Of a DNA stretch of 64,000 nucleotides, positions 38,101 through 50,214 are shown one piece after another (position 1 is the first letter of the stretch; each line of letters opens with the position of its first letter). The DNA comes from Sycobia sp. Sy_11 (Eukaryota; Arthropoda; Insecta; Hymenoptera; Epichrysomallidae). The position numbers and the translations under genes were made by a program. Below the pieces are notes generated by a model that worked only from the letters and a program-made list of their open reading frames with translations, was not told where the DNA came from and made no database searches. The DNA lies in the NCBI GenBank assembly GCA_018907035.1, contig JACCIC010000001.1:2835001-2899000 (forward strand). The letters run 5' to 3'.

Positions 38101-39258
38101 AATGTAGATTATACAGACTAGTTCACCTGAATTACATAGGCCTACTAAAGTTTGCCAAACGGATATTCGGATCGTGGTATACAAAAAATGTGACGTCACC
38201 TGCGGTATGTTCCGAAAGTAAAACAGTAAATTGCTAGTACGTACATTTGGCAATGCCTCGATTTTTATTAAATATATAAACAGTCCATTTTTCGACGTAA
38301 ACCTATACAGTCCGTCAAAGAACGGTTTCTGACGTTATTGGAGAACTACTGAATTGTGTTCCTCGTATGACAACAATAGTAAGAACAGCTGATCTGTATT
38401 ATGGGTTTTATAAACGCATATATATAACATAATTTTTCCTTAAATAATTATAAAAAACGCATAGTAAACATGGATGTACAAGAATTAGCTATAATTATTT
38501 CAACAAGTTATTCAGTATGTATTTCGAGAAGCGATAAGAATCAAATAGAAGATTAAAACTCTCCTGTTAATAAAATTGATGACCATATTAATGAAACGCT
38601 AAGAGTACAATTAGTTATAGAAAATGTTACTTACAGATACTCCGAAAAAGAATTTTATGAAAATTTTATTTAATTTCGTACATTTATTTATGATTTTAAT
38701 TGCAATATTATCATGTAGTTTTATTTTTAAATTAAACATTACTCAAAAGTACATTTTTGAATGCATTGAGCAGCATTTTATAAATTATTTTGGTTTTAAA
38801 GTAAGAAAAGTTTGAAAATTTTAACATATCTGAATTTTTCAGATATATATATGCTTGTTGAACATCGAATCAAAGAAATGTAATTGATCAGTATTTCAAT
38901 AAAATAGATAGAGAAGCAATAATTGGAGTTTCTTAAGTTAAGGCCTTTGCAATGTCAATTTTTTTATTTATTCGATATGGTTATTTTAGTTTATAATCAA
39001 TATTGAATAAATATATCTCACAATAAATTAAGTATTAAATATTCGTTCTATTATTAATTGAAATTTTTATTTAAAGAAAAAGCGAACAAATACATTAGAT
39101 TTATGAACGAGAAACTCAGATCATATTCTCAGGGGACCACTCATTTCTCAAAAAAAAGGATTTTTGAGGGGAATGCCAATAAAAAAGAAAGAGTTCAAAT
39201 TAATTTGTTTTTGACTTACTTGTTTTATTATTATGAACTGCTTCCCTTGACCAAATGA
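35191..39258. other. AT-rich gene-free DNA
   Basis: No coding signal or identifiable repeat. One small direct repeat, CTATTGGAATTTTTGACCAT and a 1-base-shorter copy, lies at about 36,582-36,620. Confidence 0.5.
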
Positions 39259-39264
39259 GAGAGC

Positions 39265-39296
<32 letters not shown>
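39258..39296. repeat. (GA)n microsatellite
   Basis: An interrupted GA run (GAGC breaks at each end). A CT-rich stretch near 39,436-39,468 is its inverse counterpart. Confidence 0.9.
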
Positions 39297-39863
39297 TATG
39301 TAACGTATGTTGTTGCACTTGAATGTCACAAAGTAAAAGATTGAAGAGAATAGACGAATGAAATTTTTAGAATGCACAAGGTGGACCATGTTATACGGCT
39401 GCGATAGGTGGGGCGTCGCAGCCTTGGTTCTCTCATTCGCTCTCTCTGTCTCTCTCTTTCTTTCTCCTAGACGATGGCAGAGGTATTAATTTATACGTTT
39501 TTTACAATATCTTATTTTATAATTAGATATCTAATTATATAATTATATGTCTAATTTTATAAAATCATTTGTATCATCTTATTTACTATTACATTACATA
39601 CAATTTGAACGTAATAACTTTTAAAGCAAAATAATAACAAATTTAACCAGTATCTTGTTGACGAGTGTAATATTATATTAATTTATTACAGAATTTGTCT
39701 ATATAGTTTATTAATAGTTGTCTAAATAATTTTTAGTAATACGATGATATTTTAATAAATAAAATATATGATTAGTTATATTCATTTTTACATTATTTTA
39801 AACAGTAAACCTATAGCTAAGAATTGTTTAATATCATAGTTATAAAATTGTTACATTCAACAA

Positions 39864-39888
39864 TATATATATATATATATATATATAC

Positions 39889-39925
<37 letters not shown>
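39864..39925. repeat. (AT)n plus (GA)n compound microsatellite
   Basis: A pure TA run to 39,887 followed by ACATAG and a pure GA run to 39,925. Confidence 0.95.
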
Positions 39926-39927
<2 letters not shown>

Positions 39928-40028
39928 TTAAAAGACAATTTTCAGAAAGAAAGTCCCAAACCTGTCCCTATCTACTCCTCTTTTCTTTTAAGATTTGTCC
40001 GACCTTGACCGCCACGACATCGCAAGTC

Positions 40029-40071
40029 GCATGCCCACTGTACAGGCTCGTATACTGTACAGGGGGCATGC
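40029..40071. repeat. Strong 17-bp-arm hairpin
   Basis: The left arm GCATGCCCACTGTACAG (40,029-40,045) and right arm CTGTACAGGGGGCATGC (40,055-40,071) pair at 16 of 17 positions around a 9-nt loop. It stands out from the AT-rich surroundings by its GC content. It is too short for a typical animal microRNA precursor unless outer, weaker pairing extends it. It may be a transposon end or a cruciform. No function assigned. Confidence 0.7.
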
Positions 40072-40159
40072 GGGCACCAGATCAACACCAGGACATCCCA
40101 CACTTTCTTAAAATTCTTCGATGATGATGCATCACAACAGAGGTAAATATTGACCAATG

Positions 40160-41569
40160 CGCTTTCTCTCGGAAAGAAACTAGAAACCTACAAGTTGTGT
40201 CTATTTAAACTGCACGAAACGTTCGCTCGATGTTTGTTAAAGTAATGAATAGGTTTAAAAAGATCATTCGTCGAATACCAAAATTACCTTAACTGTTTAT
40301 TTTATTAAAATAGAAATTGAGATGAATTATGTGAATAAATAAATATGTGAAGAAAATATTCTAAAACCTCGAAAAAATCAATCAACTTGATAACCATACG
40401 CTAAGGTATAAAGATATTTTGAGTAATGCAAAATTCCATCATAAAGAAAGACTTCAAAGCTATGATATAAAAAATGTCAATAGATAATTTACCTTGTGAA
40501 ACTAAAACGTAAACTTGCATTTATATTTAATACGATTAGTTATATATTTCTTAATTTATGAATATAATCTGTAACGTATATTTATTAATACGAATTTCTT
40601 ACGTATATTGAGTAATTTATGTATATTTATTATTATTAAATTATTATTAATATATAGCACAATGTCAAAAGAAATTTTTAACATAAGTAAAATACTTATG
40701 CGAATTTTATGACTTTTTAGCACATGAAAAACTTTAAATCATAACGTGTCTTTCATAACAAATTTATATAAAATTTTTTTTGTATATATTCATTAATACT
40801 AATTTATTACGACCCTTTATTAATTTTAAATAATTGGTATATATTTATCAGAACCATTCATTGATATACGTTTATTAACAAATATGCTTAAGATTTATAC
40901 TCATTGTAAAAAATTAATCAGTCAAAGTAAACTGCTATTGAAATCAATCTATATTCTTTTTTGTTATTTTAGAACGCTATTTCTACTTTTATATTTACCA
41001 TTGCTCGTATGGAAATAATTATAATAAGATTACTCATCTAATTAAGGATAGAAAACGTATAATTTTTGTATTGACATAGCTCAAAATATTATTCAATATT
41101 AAAAATGTAGGAACATTTCAAGCGTTAATGATGGAGCGTAAACTCAGTAACTCATGACATCGTGTAGCGAGTAGACTTGTATACATTGCTAACCGCTCGA
41201 GTATATTATATTTCGCAATCTGAATTTCAGGACCTGACCCTGCTTCCCGAGTTTGCGAAGTATTGGCTTTTACCATTAAAATAAACAAATACCAAGAATA
41301 AAAGAGTTGAAAAAGATTCAATTACAACATTTGCGATTAAAAGTGCCTCTGATATAAGCTATTATGTAGCTACTAAAAAAAAAATCATTTCCAACTAGAA
41401 ATCAAGGTTTAATTATGCACTGTATTGTTGGCCTATATTTAACAGATTATACTTGTGCAATTGGTGAAAAAATGAAATCAAAAAATGTTCTTTTTTCTTC
41501 CAAGATTTCAATTAACAGAATTTCTATTTATTTATCCAGTATAAAGATTTATTAGAAAAACTGACCTCT
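40160..41569. other. AT-rich gene-free DNA
   Basis: Short chance ORFs only (for example 41,118-41,321 minus). Nothing recognised. Confidence 0.5.
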
Positions 41570-42417
41570 TATTTCTAATTGGAAACGAATCATTTTCTTC
41601 AAATGTTCCTCCAAACTCTAAATTATCTTTTACAAAATATTATGGATGAATTGAACGACAAGCGAGGCTGGTCAGTCTCTATTCTAAAGACTGCTATAAC
41701 GAAGGAAGGATGCGGTCACGTATCCCCAGTCTTAGACGTCAAGTTTATATACACCCTGATGATTTTTTAAAAAGTCCCGAAACTTTCATATTAAATTTAT
41801 TGTTTTTATTATTATTATTTTTACGCCGGCTCAGACTCACTACCATGTTTTCTATATAAATTCGATGGACACTTGACTAAAAACTGTAAATCAGAATAAA
41901 AATTAAATTCTCGATTAGAAAGTCAAATATCAAACATAGAAGATAGAAATTCGACAAAGGTATCAGAAGAATTAAACACGAATTTGATAACAATAGCAAA
42001 GTAAGCCGACAATATGATAAGTGAAAAACATGAAGACATGGAAGCCAATCAAATCACTGGAATAACTATCAAAAAAATACATTCCGAAATCAACTTGTTG
42101 GAACCTCAAATAAATGTCCGCGTAAATTGTGTGTATTAAATAAGAATATACTTTATTAATAATGATGCATAAAAAGGCAAAATTTTAATGCTACACAAAC
42201 TATCACAAAGTAACGACCTTTCTTGTCTGGCTGTCCTTTCAAAACTGGCGCTGCCTGCATCTAATCCAAAGATGCAGGTAATAGCATAAACATCTGTTTG
42301 TCCCTACCCTCACTTTTCTACATTTTACAATATGCTTCGCTTATAGCTATTTTCCGTATCTTCTGCTTTTCTTACCTGAGTTGCACGGTTCATTCCATTC
42401 TATATCTCATGGTCACT

Positions 42418-42421
<4 letters not shown>

Positions 42422-42461
<40 letters not shown>
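42422..42461. repeat. (TC)n microsatellite inside the LINE fossil
   Basis: A pure CT run. It sits between ORF1-like and EN-like parts of the fossil and must have arisen after or during its decay. Confidence 0.95.
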
Positions 42462-42464
<3 letters not shown>

Positions 42465-43989
42465 ACTCTTTGCGTGCATGCATTCTCATATCGTTACACT
42501 CCAACACAACTCTAGCAGTTCGCAAGCCGATGTCTTAGCTAAAAATACCAATATTTAATCTACTCAAAACGGCATTCATCTTTACAAAATAGATACAGCT
42601 GAAAAGTAGTTTATAGGCAAATATACAAGTAAAGCCCACGTTCATGAATTGGATGTTGAGAACGAAATGTATACAAAACTTATCAATATTAGCACTTATC
42701 TCAATCAAACTTATCAAAATTCAAAAAATTAATTGCTGAGTCCAATGGTTCAAATATTCCGACTGAAATTATTAATCAGTATACTACTGACATAAACAAA
42801 CTTATTACCTTCATCAAGGACGACATACATCAAAATGTTAGTAGTGAAACAAAAGAAAAATGCACAATACTACTGAAAAAAATACAAGAAAATAATAAAT
42901 CTAAAGATCTAGAGATATTATGAGTAACTTCTGATATCTCAGACACAAAATAAAATTCCTCCTTCTTCACTTTCTAAAATTAGCTAAAAATACAAATAAT
43001 CGATATAGCAAGCATTTCAACATAGTTCTTTAGAACTGTAGAAGCATTCACGCTCGAAAAGAGAAAATTTTCATCATCCTCGACGGCATTGACATTCTAG
43101 TATATGTATAATCATGGCTCTCGAAAAAAGTGGATCGATTTCATTTTTCTGGATTTACCTTTCGAAAAGACCGCACCTGTGCTAAAGGTAGTGGCATTCT
43201 GGTTTTGTTGAGTAATTATTGAAAATTTTATGAGTGGAAAATATTAATTCACCCAAAAAACTGTTGAACTTGATGGTATTAGAAAAACAAATGTTAAGCC
43301 ATATATTAACCTTTGAACCTGCTACTGTTTAATCTTGTTAATGGGGGATCATGGAGGATTTTAATGCTCATAATAAAATATGGAATTGTAACAAAACTGA
43401 CGTTGTTAGATACATGACAGACTTTTCGAAAGCCAACTGAAATCTAATTAAATTTTACATAACTATAACCTTCTTACTCACATCAAGCCTCATAACGGCT
43501 GTGAATTTCATTTAGATCTAATATTTTCGTCGAGTAATTTAGCAAATAGAATTTACACATTAACTGTAGATGATACTCTGGGTTCTGGCCACTCCCCCGT
43601 TATAATCGCAGTATTAATAAAAAAAGTGTTTATAAAAAGGAAATCTTTAATCTAAAATCTATATATCTACCCTCATACCAAGGTTCAAGATCGTCTAGAA
43701 AATATTAATCGTCTAGAAAATCTAGAAAACATAGTACGTAATGTTATTTTATATAATACTTCCAAAAGGAACAATACTTGCAAAAAGCACACACAGAAAC
43801 CCAGTTTCTTGATGGGATACTGAATGTATTAGGATTAAAAAACTCTCTTAAGAAATGGAAAATCTCTAAAAATTTTGGTTTTTTATCGACTATGAAAAGC
43901 TTTCTAATTAGCTAGAGAAACTTTTAAAATAAAAAAAAACTTTGTCAAATTGTTGGAAAATTTGAATTTTAAAACCGATTCCAAACATG

Positions 43990-43992
<3 letters not shown>

Positions 43993-44042
<50 letters not shown>
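43993..44042. repeat. (AT)n microsatellite inside the LINE fossil
   Basis: A pure TA run between the endonuclease and reverse-transcriptase remnants. Confidence 0.95.
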
Positions 44043-44044
<2 letters not shown>

Positions 44045-44760
44045 TTCTTAAAAGTTGTGGAATAAAATCAAACCTACTCACATCTCTGAGAATCATTCAA
44101 ACTCCTAGAAAATAGAAACGGCTTTAAAGAAACTTTGTTCCGCTTAGTGTTCATCTAAACCAACAAAACTACGCCACTACCAACCAAACGATTTTCTAGA
44201 CTCCCTGTTCAATTTTGTTAAAGTTAACAGCCGATGAAAGTAAAAACAATCACCCATCATGTGGTTTAGATGGTATCGACTGCAAAAATCTAAATTAAAA
44301 TTACCAATTAAGTTCAAATTAATATTATTAATTTGCAAAAACTACCATTTAATTTCAAATTAATATTATTAACCATATTTAATGAAATGTATATAACATG
44401 CTCTTATTTGGATTGGCTAAAATGTTTAGAACAATAGATTAATCATAGTGCTGTTGTAAATTTTTTGAGACAATATTAAAAAATAAATTACAGTGGTGGA
44501 TAGAAGTTAATTACATTCTTTCATTATCTTTCACAGAGTTCAATCTAGATTTTATAATTTGACTAATTTAACATTAATATAGGGAAGTATTCACTAAAGA
44601 AAAAGGTCTCTTTGCTAGCTGTTAACCGCTCTTTTGACAATATTAATATTGAAATTCTTCTACAAAAATTGGCAAAAATTGGATGCCTTTACCAACTAGT
44701 CAAATTTATCAAATTTATCAAAGATTTGAGCGCTTTATATACAGTGAAATAAATAGCGAT

Positions 44761-46469
44761 CAGTATAGAAATGTTTGTAAAGGCAATCAAAATACAATAT
44801 ATATGAATAAATAATTAAAAAATTACATTTATTATATTTGGGCATGGTTTGAAAAAATGCATTGAATATTCAAATTTAATCTTCAATATATTGTTCATAA
44901 AACTAATATTTTTACAATAATCTTAAAATGCCTATGTTAGTATCGATCCAAATCTTTGAAGCGTTACATTGATAAATGTATATATTTGAATCACAAAAAT
45001 CATGAATATTAATCACATATATCTCATTATACATAATTAATAATTAATACAATGTAAAAACTTACATTATTTTGAGGTTATAAAATCCAGTAGATTAAAT
45101 AATATACATGTGCATCACTCGGAACTTTGAAAGATTTTTCGATGCTGGCATATAAAAAATACAAAATCTTTGTTTTAACGTAATAATGTTCTTCTCGAAA
45201 GCTTTCGTTACGCACCTCTTGTCCCAATTAATAATAATATCGAAAGTTACGACATTTTACGACATTTTACGACATTTGATTGGACTGTAAGACCAATAAA
45301 AAAAATATTTATTAATTTTAACGAAGTACCATAAATAATTATAATTTTTACATATATTTGGCTTATCTGTACAACAAAACATCAATAGAATTTCTAATTT
45401 ACTTCATAGTGCAATTTTACCTTCTTCCAATTTTACCTATCACTTTTTAAAACGGCCTGTTGATATCTTGCCATAAAGTACTAATTAATGCATTAACAAA
45501 TTCTTCTGCAGTTCTATTATTAATCATTCTTATTTCTTATTTACAATTTTACCTTCTTGATTATTATTAATATATTAAATTAAAAAGTGCCTTGGTTGAA
45601 CAATGAACGCCAGAAGAATAATGATAAAAAAAATTAAAAATGTTACGGATTATAAAAAGTTTTAAATTTTCTTATAAGGCTTGAAAAATAATATGAATTA
45701 CAACGAATGGAATGCATGGAATTATATGATTAGATCGGATCGATCGGTTTGCCAGAGGCTTCGAAAACTCCTATCCGATTCTGCCCATCTTCACGCCGCT
45801 TGAGTTCACTCGTGCCTTAAGCTTTAACGACCTTACTGGGTTTGTGGCGTGCGTCTGTCCTTTTCATATTTTTGTTTAAATATTAAGCAAAGTGATTTCA
45901 ACAATATTTTTTATAATATCGACATTTTTCTACCCGCTCTCATTATTTAGAAAACGTTTACTAAATTTGATAAAGTTAATGCATTCTAATATAAAAAATT
46001 GTTAAGTCTTACAAGCTCCTAATTTACTAATGTATGCTTTTAATTATTCTATTATTTATGAATCGAAAATTAAGTATAAATTTTTTGATTAATACTTTTA
46101 TAAAGTACGATTTCAATCGTTGTCAAAGTAGATTTCTTAAAATACTCCAGATCAACCTACTGAATATGAAAATTATTCCTAAAAGTCTCAATTAGACTGT
46201 CTAAATTGATGCAGTAAAGGCATAGAGCTATACTAACGCTCTCCGCATGCGTCCCACATTTTAAAAACATTTCTTTGTTTACTTCCGTGGTTATTTTTTA
46301 CTTTGTCTTCTATAAATCGATATGTTTTTCATCATTACCATGCTGCGAAGATTTTCAGAATTATGCAGACTATATTTAAACGTTAATTAACATTCGTCGT
46401 CTAAAAAAACATGGATGGGATTATTAAATCAAAATAATAACTTTTTTATCACAACAATATTTTGTATTA
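44761..46469. other. AT-rich gene-free DNA
   Basis: Contains a small 11-bp tandem repeat (about three TTACGACATTT units, 45,246-45,277) and a GC-richer patch at about 45,730-45,870 of unknown nature. Confidence 0.5.
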
Positions 46470-46475
46470 TTTATT
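46470..46475 (-). terminator. Poly(A) signal for the MBF2-like gene
   Basis: AATAAA on the minus strand, 31 bp beyond the stop codon of the upstream ORF, a plausible position for a compact insect gene. Confidence 0.5.
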
Positions 46476-46506
46476 TTTAATTCAGAAATTATTTGATAAT
46501 ATTACA

Positions 46507-46905
46507 TTATGCCGTGTCTATATCAACCTCATCCCAACTATTCATATCAGCATACATCGATTTCGCGTATACGTCAACCTGGACATTGAGATACTCTCCT
46601 TCATTTCCAACAATGTCCAATCTTACAAATCTGTATCCTATGCCAGCGTTGCCTATTCTTGCAGTAAAAGTATTTTGATAAGTATCCGGATCGGTAATAT
46701 TGATGCAGGTAATTCTATCTGTTTCTTCAATAGATATGTGTGCTTCTATGAAAGTTGGCCCGTAATAATTATGTCCAGAATGAGGCTCACTATAAGCCAA
46801 GCTATCGCCGTTCTTTCGATTTCCAAATTGCTGATAAAACTCACTGTTAACACAATGCAACGATGCAATAGATGCAACGATGATAAAATACTTTGTGAAT
46901 GTCAT
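46507..46905 (-). CDS. MBF2-family small secreted protein, single exon, 132 aa
   Basis: An ATG at 46,905 opens an uninterrupted 132-codon frame. The first 21 residues (MTFTKYFIIVASIASLHC and on) are a classic signal peptide. The mature part follows the MBF2 layout seen in insect 'salivary secreted peptide' proteins: FGNRKNGDSLAYSE (G.R..GD.L), then a strand ending ETDRITCINITDPDTY (I..I.V.D), then NAGIGYRFVRLDIVGNEGEY and NVQVDVYAK (GG.G...V.L......G..F.V.VYA). The name MBF2 comes from a silkworm transcription co-activator, but most members are secreted with unknown role. It ends in an acidic tail not typical of the family. A TATA box and AATAAA flank it at sensible distances. No intron is visible, so a retrocopy cannot be excluded, though the frame is intact. 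Confidence 0.75.
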   Translation of the reverse strand: MTFTKYFIIVASIASLHCVNSEFYQQFGNRKNGDSLAYSEPHSGHNYYGPTFIEAHISIEETDRITCINITDPDTYQNTFTARIGNAGIGYRFVRLDIVGNEGEYLNVQVDVYAKSMYADMNSWDEVDIDTA

Positions 46906-46971
46906 TTTTGTATATAATATTATTACTGGTTTAACTATGCTCTATAATATTTATGACCATGTTTCGGGTAA

Positions 46972-46980
46972 TTTTATATA
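46972..46980 (-). promoter_or_regulatory. TATA box of the MBF2-like gene
   Basis: TATATAAAA on the minus strand, about 67 bp upstream of the ATG. It predicts a start site near 46,940-46,950 and a 5'UTR of roughly 40 nt. Confidence 0.5.
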
Positions 46981-47159
46981 TTTCTTCTACTATCTTATCT
47001 GAATATGTATAATATATTCATATTGCTGTAAAATTAAGGTAAATACTGAAAATAATAGCGCAGTAATAATCCCTATATACTTTAATACTGTACTAACAAT
47101 TCTAATTGAAATATAAATTAATACTAAAATATCTTTTTAGAAGTATCACCTTGAATTAA

Positions 47160-47415
47160 TTTTGAAACGACTAACTTATGCAAATGAATGACTTATACCT
47201 GCGTGACTGCAACTTATATTTTAATGTTTGTCCATAACTATCTTTTTATCTTTTAAAAATCGCAAAATCTATAGATTTGTGCAAAAACATTAAGCCTATT
47301 TTAATTCAATTTATTTAACATCGAAAACGATCAAATGCAGTAAGAGTAGTAAGATCTAATCGTCGAAAAGAAGTCAAATCTCGGTAAATACTCTTCAAGG
47401 ACAATTGCATTCGAT
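47160..47415 (+). repeat. Dispersed repeat, partial copy D (3' half)
   Basis: Shares CTAATCGTCGAAAAGAAG and AAATCTCGGTAAATACTCTT with the long copy at 60,272-60,780, plus weaker similarity upstream. It lies just upstream of the MBF2-like promoter. Confidence 0.6.
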
Positions 47416-48004
47416 ACATAATCCCGACCCTATTCAGTGTTCTTTCTTAAGATGTACATAATTGACAGATTTTTCTTCTAAAAATTTCACTATACTTAAA
47501 ATTTCATGTGATGTTTGATGCGTTGTTTGATACCATACTTAATATTTTTGCATGCTCCCTTCGAAAATATAATATTAAGACAAAAATATATCAGTGGTCT
47601 TGTGGGTTAGATTCATTGAATTCGTTAAATCAGGAAGTCAGTAAAATTCTTTCATGAAGGATTCAATATTTATGCTCTTTAAAAATTGAATTTTTGCATC
47701 GAAAATTCTGCATTCAATTTTTATAAACTTTTCATGGAGTCAAGTTAATTACGATTATTAGGGAAGCTTATGGATAACTTATCACTGAGCTTCATTTGGT
47801 TAGGTTTTCCTCTATCTAAAAAAAACATAACTGTTCAGAGGGCGAGGCTTGCATCAATTTTACAACCATTTCTAGAACTCAAGAGGGTAAAAAGGAGAGG
47901 AATGTATGAAAATACGTTTTTTCTAATACAGAAAAGATTTTTCTGCAAATTTTATAATGCTTTGTATTACGCATATTTACGCATGGTTTTTATAGAATTA
48001 ATGT

Positions 48005-48190
48005 ACTTTAATACTAGATTAAAAATGATAATTCGAAACTAAAATATGGAACAAATATGTTTTTAGACACAACACGTGGAGTGAATCTTAAAAGGATTTT
48101 GTGCTCTATTTGTATCAAATTAATAATTAATAACTGCCTGACTGGAACTGTTATTTTCATGTTTGTCCTTCACTTGCTTAATAGTTTTTC
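48005..48190 (+). repeat. Dispersed repeat, partial copy B (middle)
   Basis: Diverged copy: ACAACACGTGGAGTGAATCT and CTGACTGGAACTGTTATTTT align with the middle of the copy at 60,272-60,780. The short ORFs over it (47,770-48,042; 48,057-48,269) are not supported as genes. Confidence 0.5.
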
Positions 48191-48385
48191 ATTTAAAACA
48201 TATATTTATTCAAATGTTCTGTACAATTATTTAGCTTTGTACGAAAATTGTCTGCTCGAAGTATATTAATATGCATCTAATTTAGTTGAATTTGAACCCA
48301 TAATTGTCGAAAAAAAATTATGCATGTTGGACATAAATGTGCTTTAAAATTTTTTCTTTAAAATTATATTTTTCGTTTTAATTTA

Positions 48386-48405
48386 CACACATACACACGC
48401 GCGCG

Positions 48406-48450
<45 letters not shown>
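48386..48450. repeat. (CA/CG)n Z-DNA-prone tract
   Basis: An ACAC run into nine CG units and then a long AC run. It is strictly alternating purine-pyrimidine, apart from one ATAC word, and so able to adopt Z-DNA. Confidence 0.9.
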
Positions 48451-48453
<3 letters not shown>

Positions 48454-48559
48454 CATCCCTCGTCGTAAACAATTCATTAATATCTGTGTAAAAAAAAAAA
48501 TGTATAAATATATATTCCTATAAATAAATTTAACTTATAACACGGGGCTTATAATGTAT

Positions 48560-48745
48560 ACGCGCGAAATTCATTAATGAAAGTAAGATGATTTTCAACA
48601 CAAAGCATAGCTTATGTCAGTTGAGTAGTTTTTTTGTTTATCACATACAAACAAAAAGACAGGTTGTCTTAATAAATTAGTACGATATGATATGATGATG
48701 ATTAGTACGATGATATGATATGATGATATGATATTATTATATGAT
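48560..48745 (-). mobile_element. Dispersed element with pentanucleotide end, copy 2
   Basis: On the minus strand this reads CTAATTTATTAAGACA, TTTTTGTTTGTATGTGATAA, AAAAAACTACTCAACTGACA, then GCTATGCTTTGTGTTGAAAA and ATCATCTTACTTTCAT, matching the element at 17,823-18,070. The GATAT/GATGA repeats at its outer end correspond to the ATATC run of copy 1. Confidence 0.55.
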
Positions 48746-48788
48746 GTATGTGTGCGTGTGTATGTGTGTGGTGTGTGTGTGTGTGTGT

Positions 48789-48836
<48 letters not shown>

Positions 48837-48862
48837 CGCGCGCGCGCGTGTGTGCGTGCGTG
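48745..48862. repeat. (GT/CG)n Z-DNA-prone tract, inverted partner
   Basis: A long GT run with a few GGTG breaks, then TACG(CG)n and TGTGCGTGCGTG. In sequence terms it is the inverse of the tract at 48,386-48,450. The histidine/threonine ORF on the minus strand is an artefact. Confidence 0.9.
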
Positions 48863-49162
48863 TTAGATAAGAGTCATTGGAGTTACATAATGTAATTCGA
48901 TTTTTGAATAAGAAGAGTATATATATAATATATGGAATTGTTAAATTTTTCCCCAAAAATATCACTTGCATCGATAAAATGTATAGAACCAAAAATTTTT
49001 ATTTTGATGCATTCCATAACTTTGGATTAAATTAGATTTCTAAATTATTTAGATTTCCTAACATAAATTCGATAACCATTGTTTTTTAATTTGACTAGGA
49101 CAATTCAATTTCCGCCGAAAACTACTACTATATTTTTAATCAGCATGTTAAAAAATATACGA

Positions 49163-49401
49163 CCTTCTTTCGACTATTCTCATATAATTCTTATATTATA
49201 TTATTCAAACTTGACTTATATGTTTTTATTATTATAAATTTAATCAAATACAAAAAATAATAGAGTAGGAAAAATTTCTAAACTTTGGTGCTAGATAAAA
49301 ATGATGATTACAAACTAAAATATAAGGAAAAATGTGCTTTAAACGGAACACGTGGAAACGCGTGTAATTAAACTTAAAATGATCTCCTGTTTCACTTATA
49401 C
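49163..49401 (+). repeat. Dispersed repeat, partial copy A (5' half)
   Basis: Words such as TCGACTATTCTCATA, AATTTAATCAAATAC, AATAGAGTAGGAAAA, AAACGGAACACGTG and AAACGCGTGTAATTAAACTT are shared nearly unchanged with the copy at 60,272-60,780. Confidence 0.8.
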
Positions 49402-50214
49402 ATCAATGTCTTCGCTTCGATTGAACAAATGTCATGAAATTTCAGCAGAATGTAAATAGAAGATGTTTCTTTTGATTCGCGCGCGATCAAATGAGGTAGC
49501 GCCATTGGTTGAACTCCCGTTTAGAAACTTTTGAAACAGACTTTGTACGACTTTATAGCAAAGAAAAAAGCTGTAAACATAAGCAGATAAAGCTTTCAGT
49601 TAATAGAAAACCAATCTACTTTCGAAAATTCACTGAATCTGTTAATTTGCAATCTAGTATAAAGCAAACCACTGGAAGATTAGCCAAATACTTTTAAAAA
49701 GGCATAAAATATTCCTAATCATATGTCTACATATTTTATATCACGAGAGTCGTAAAAGTATATGTTTTGTAAGTTCTTAAGCTAGTTTAATAGACGTATA
49801 TAAGTAAGATGTCATAAAACAAATAAATTAAAATGAAGGTAAATAATAATAAGTAACTAAATAATTAAATAAAACAAAGATAAATAATATATGAATACAA
49901 ATAAATTAAGGGATAAATGGATTAAATGTGTGGCGTGTATAAATAACAAAACTGACAATTTAAATTTAATAAAAAAACAACGATATATTATATTCAATTA
50001 ATACTACCTGAATCTAATGGCATAAAAAAACCTCCATGTTTCAATGGAGGAAAATAGCCGCAAATTGAATTTAAACTCGAATTCGTATTTAATAAAAAGT
50101 GAACATTTTTATAATTTAACTTACAGTATTCATACCACACACATTAGCATACTACACGCATTATAAAATATTATTAAACATAAAACACTCTCAATGGCCA
50201 TTTATATACGGAGA

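Larger units (their letters stand above)
41570..44760 (+). mobile_element. Jockey-like LINE fossil (ORF1 zinc knuckle, EN, RT)
   Basis: The order of fossil domains fits a Jockey-type non-LTR element. Near 41,842-41,885, CFLYKFDGHLTKNC is an ORF1 zinc knuckle whose second Cys has become Tyr. Near 43,020-43,220 the endonuclease begins: NIVL.NCRSIHARKEKIF, then LDGIDILV, then WLSKKVDRFHFSGFTFRKDR and GSGILVLL. Near 43,340-43,620 it continues with NAHNKIWNCNKTD, then HLDLIFSSSNLANRIYTL and LGSGHSPVIIAV. Near 44,610-44,720 a reverse-transcriptase block reads LAVNRSFDNINIEILLQKL. Many stops, frameshifts and two inserted microsatellites (42,422-42,461; 43,993-44,042) make it inactive. Its 5' start and 3' end are not visible. 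Confidence 0.75.

Noticed and set aside
46462..46917. 151-codon plus-strand ORF
   Set aside because: Antisense of the MBF2-like gene; the minus strand has the signal peptide, family motifs, TATA box and poly(A) signal.
50031..50050. CCTCCAT/ATGGAGG hairpin next to an A run
   Set aside because: Resembles a bacterial terminator, but the genome is eukaryotic and the arms are only 7 bp.
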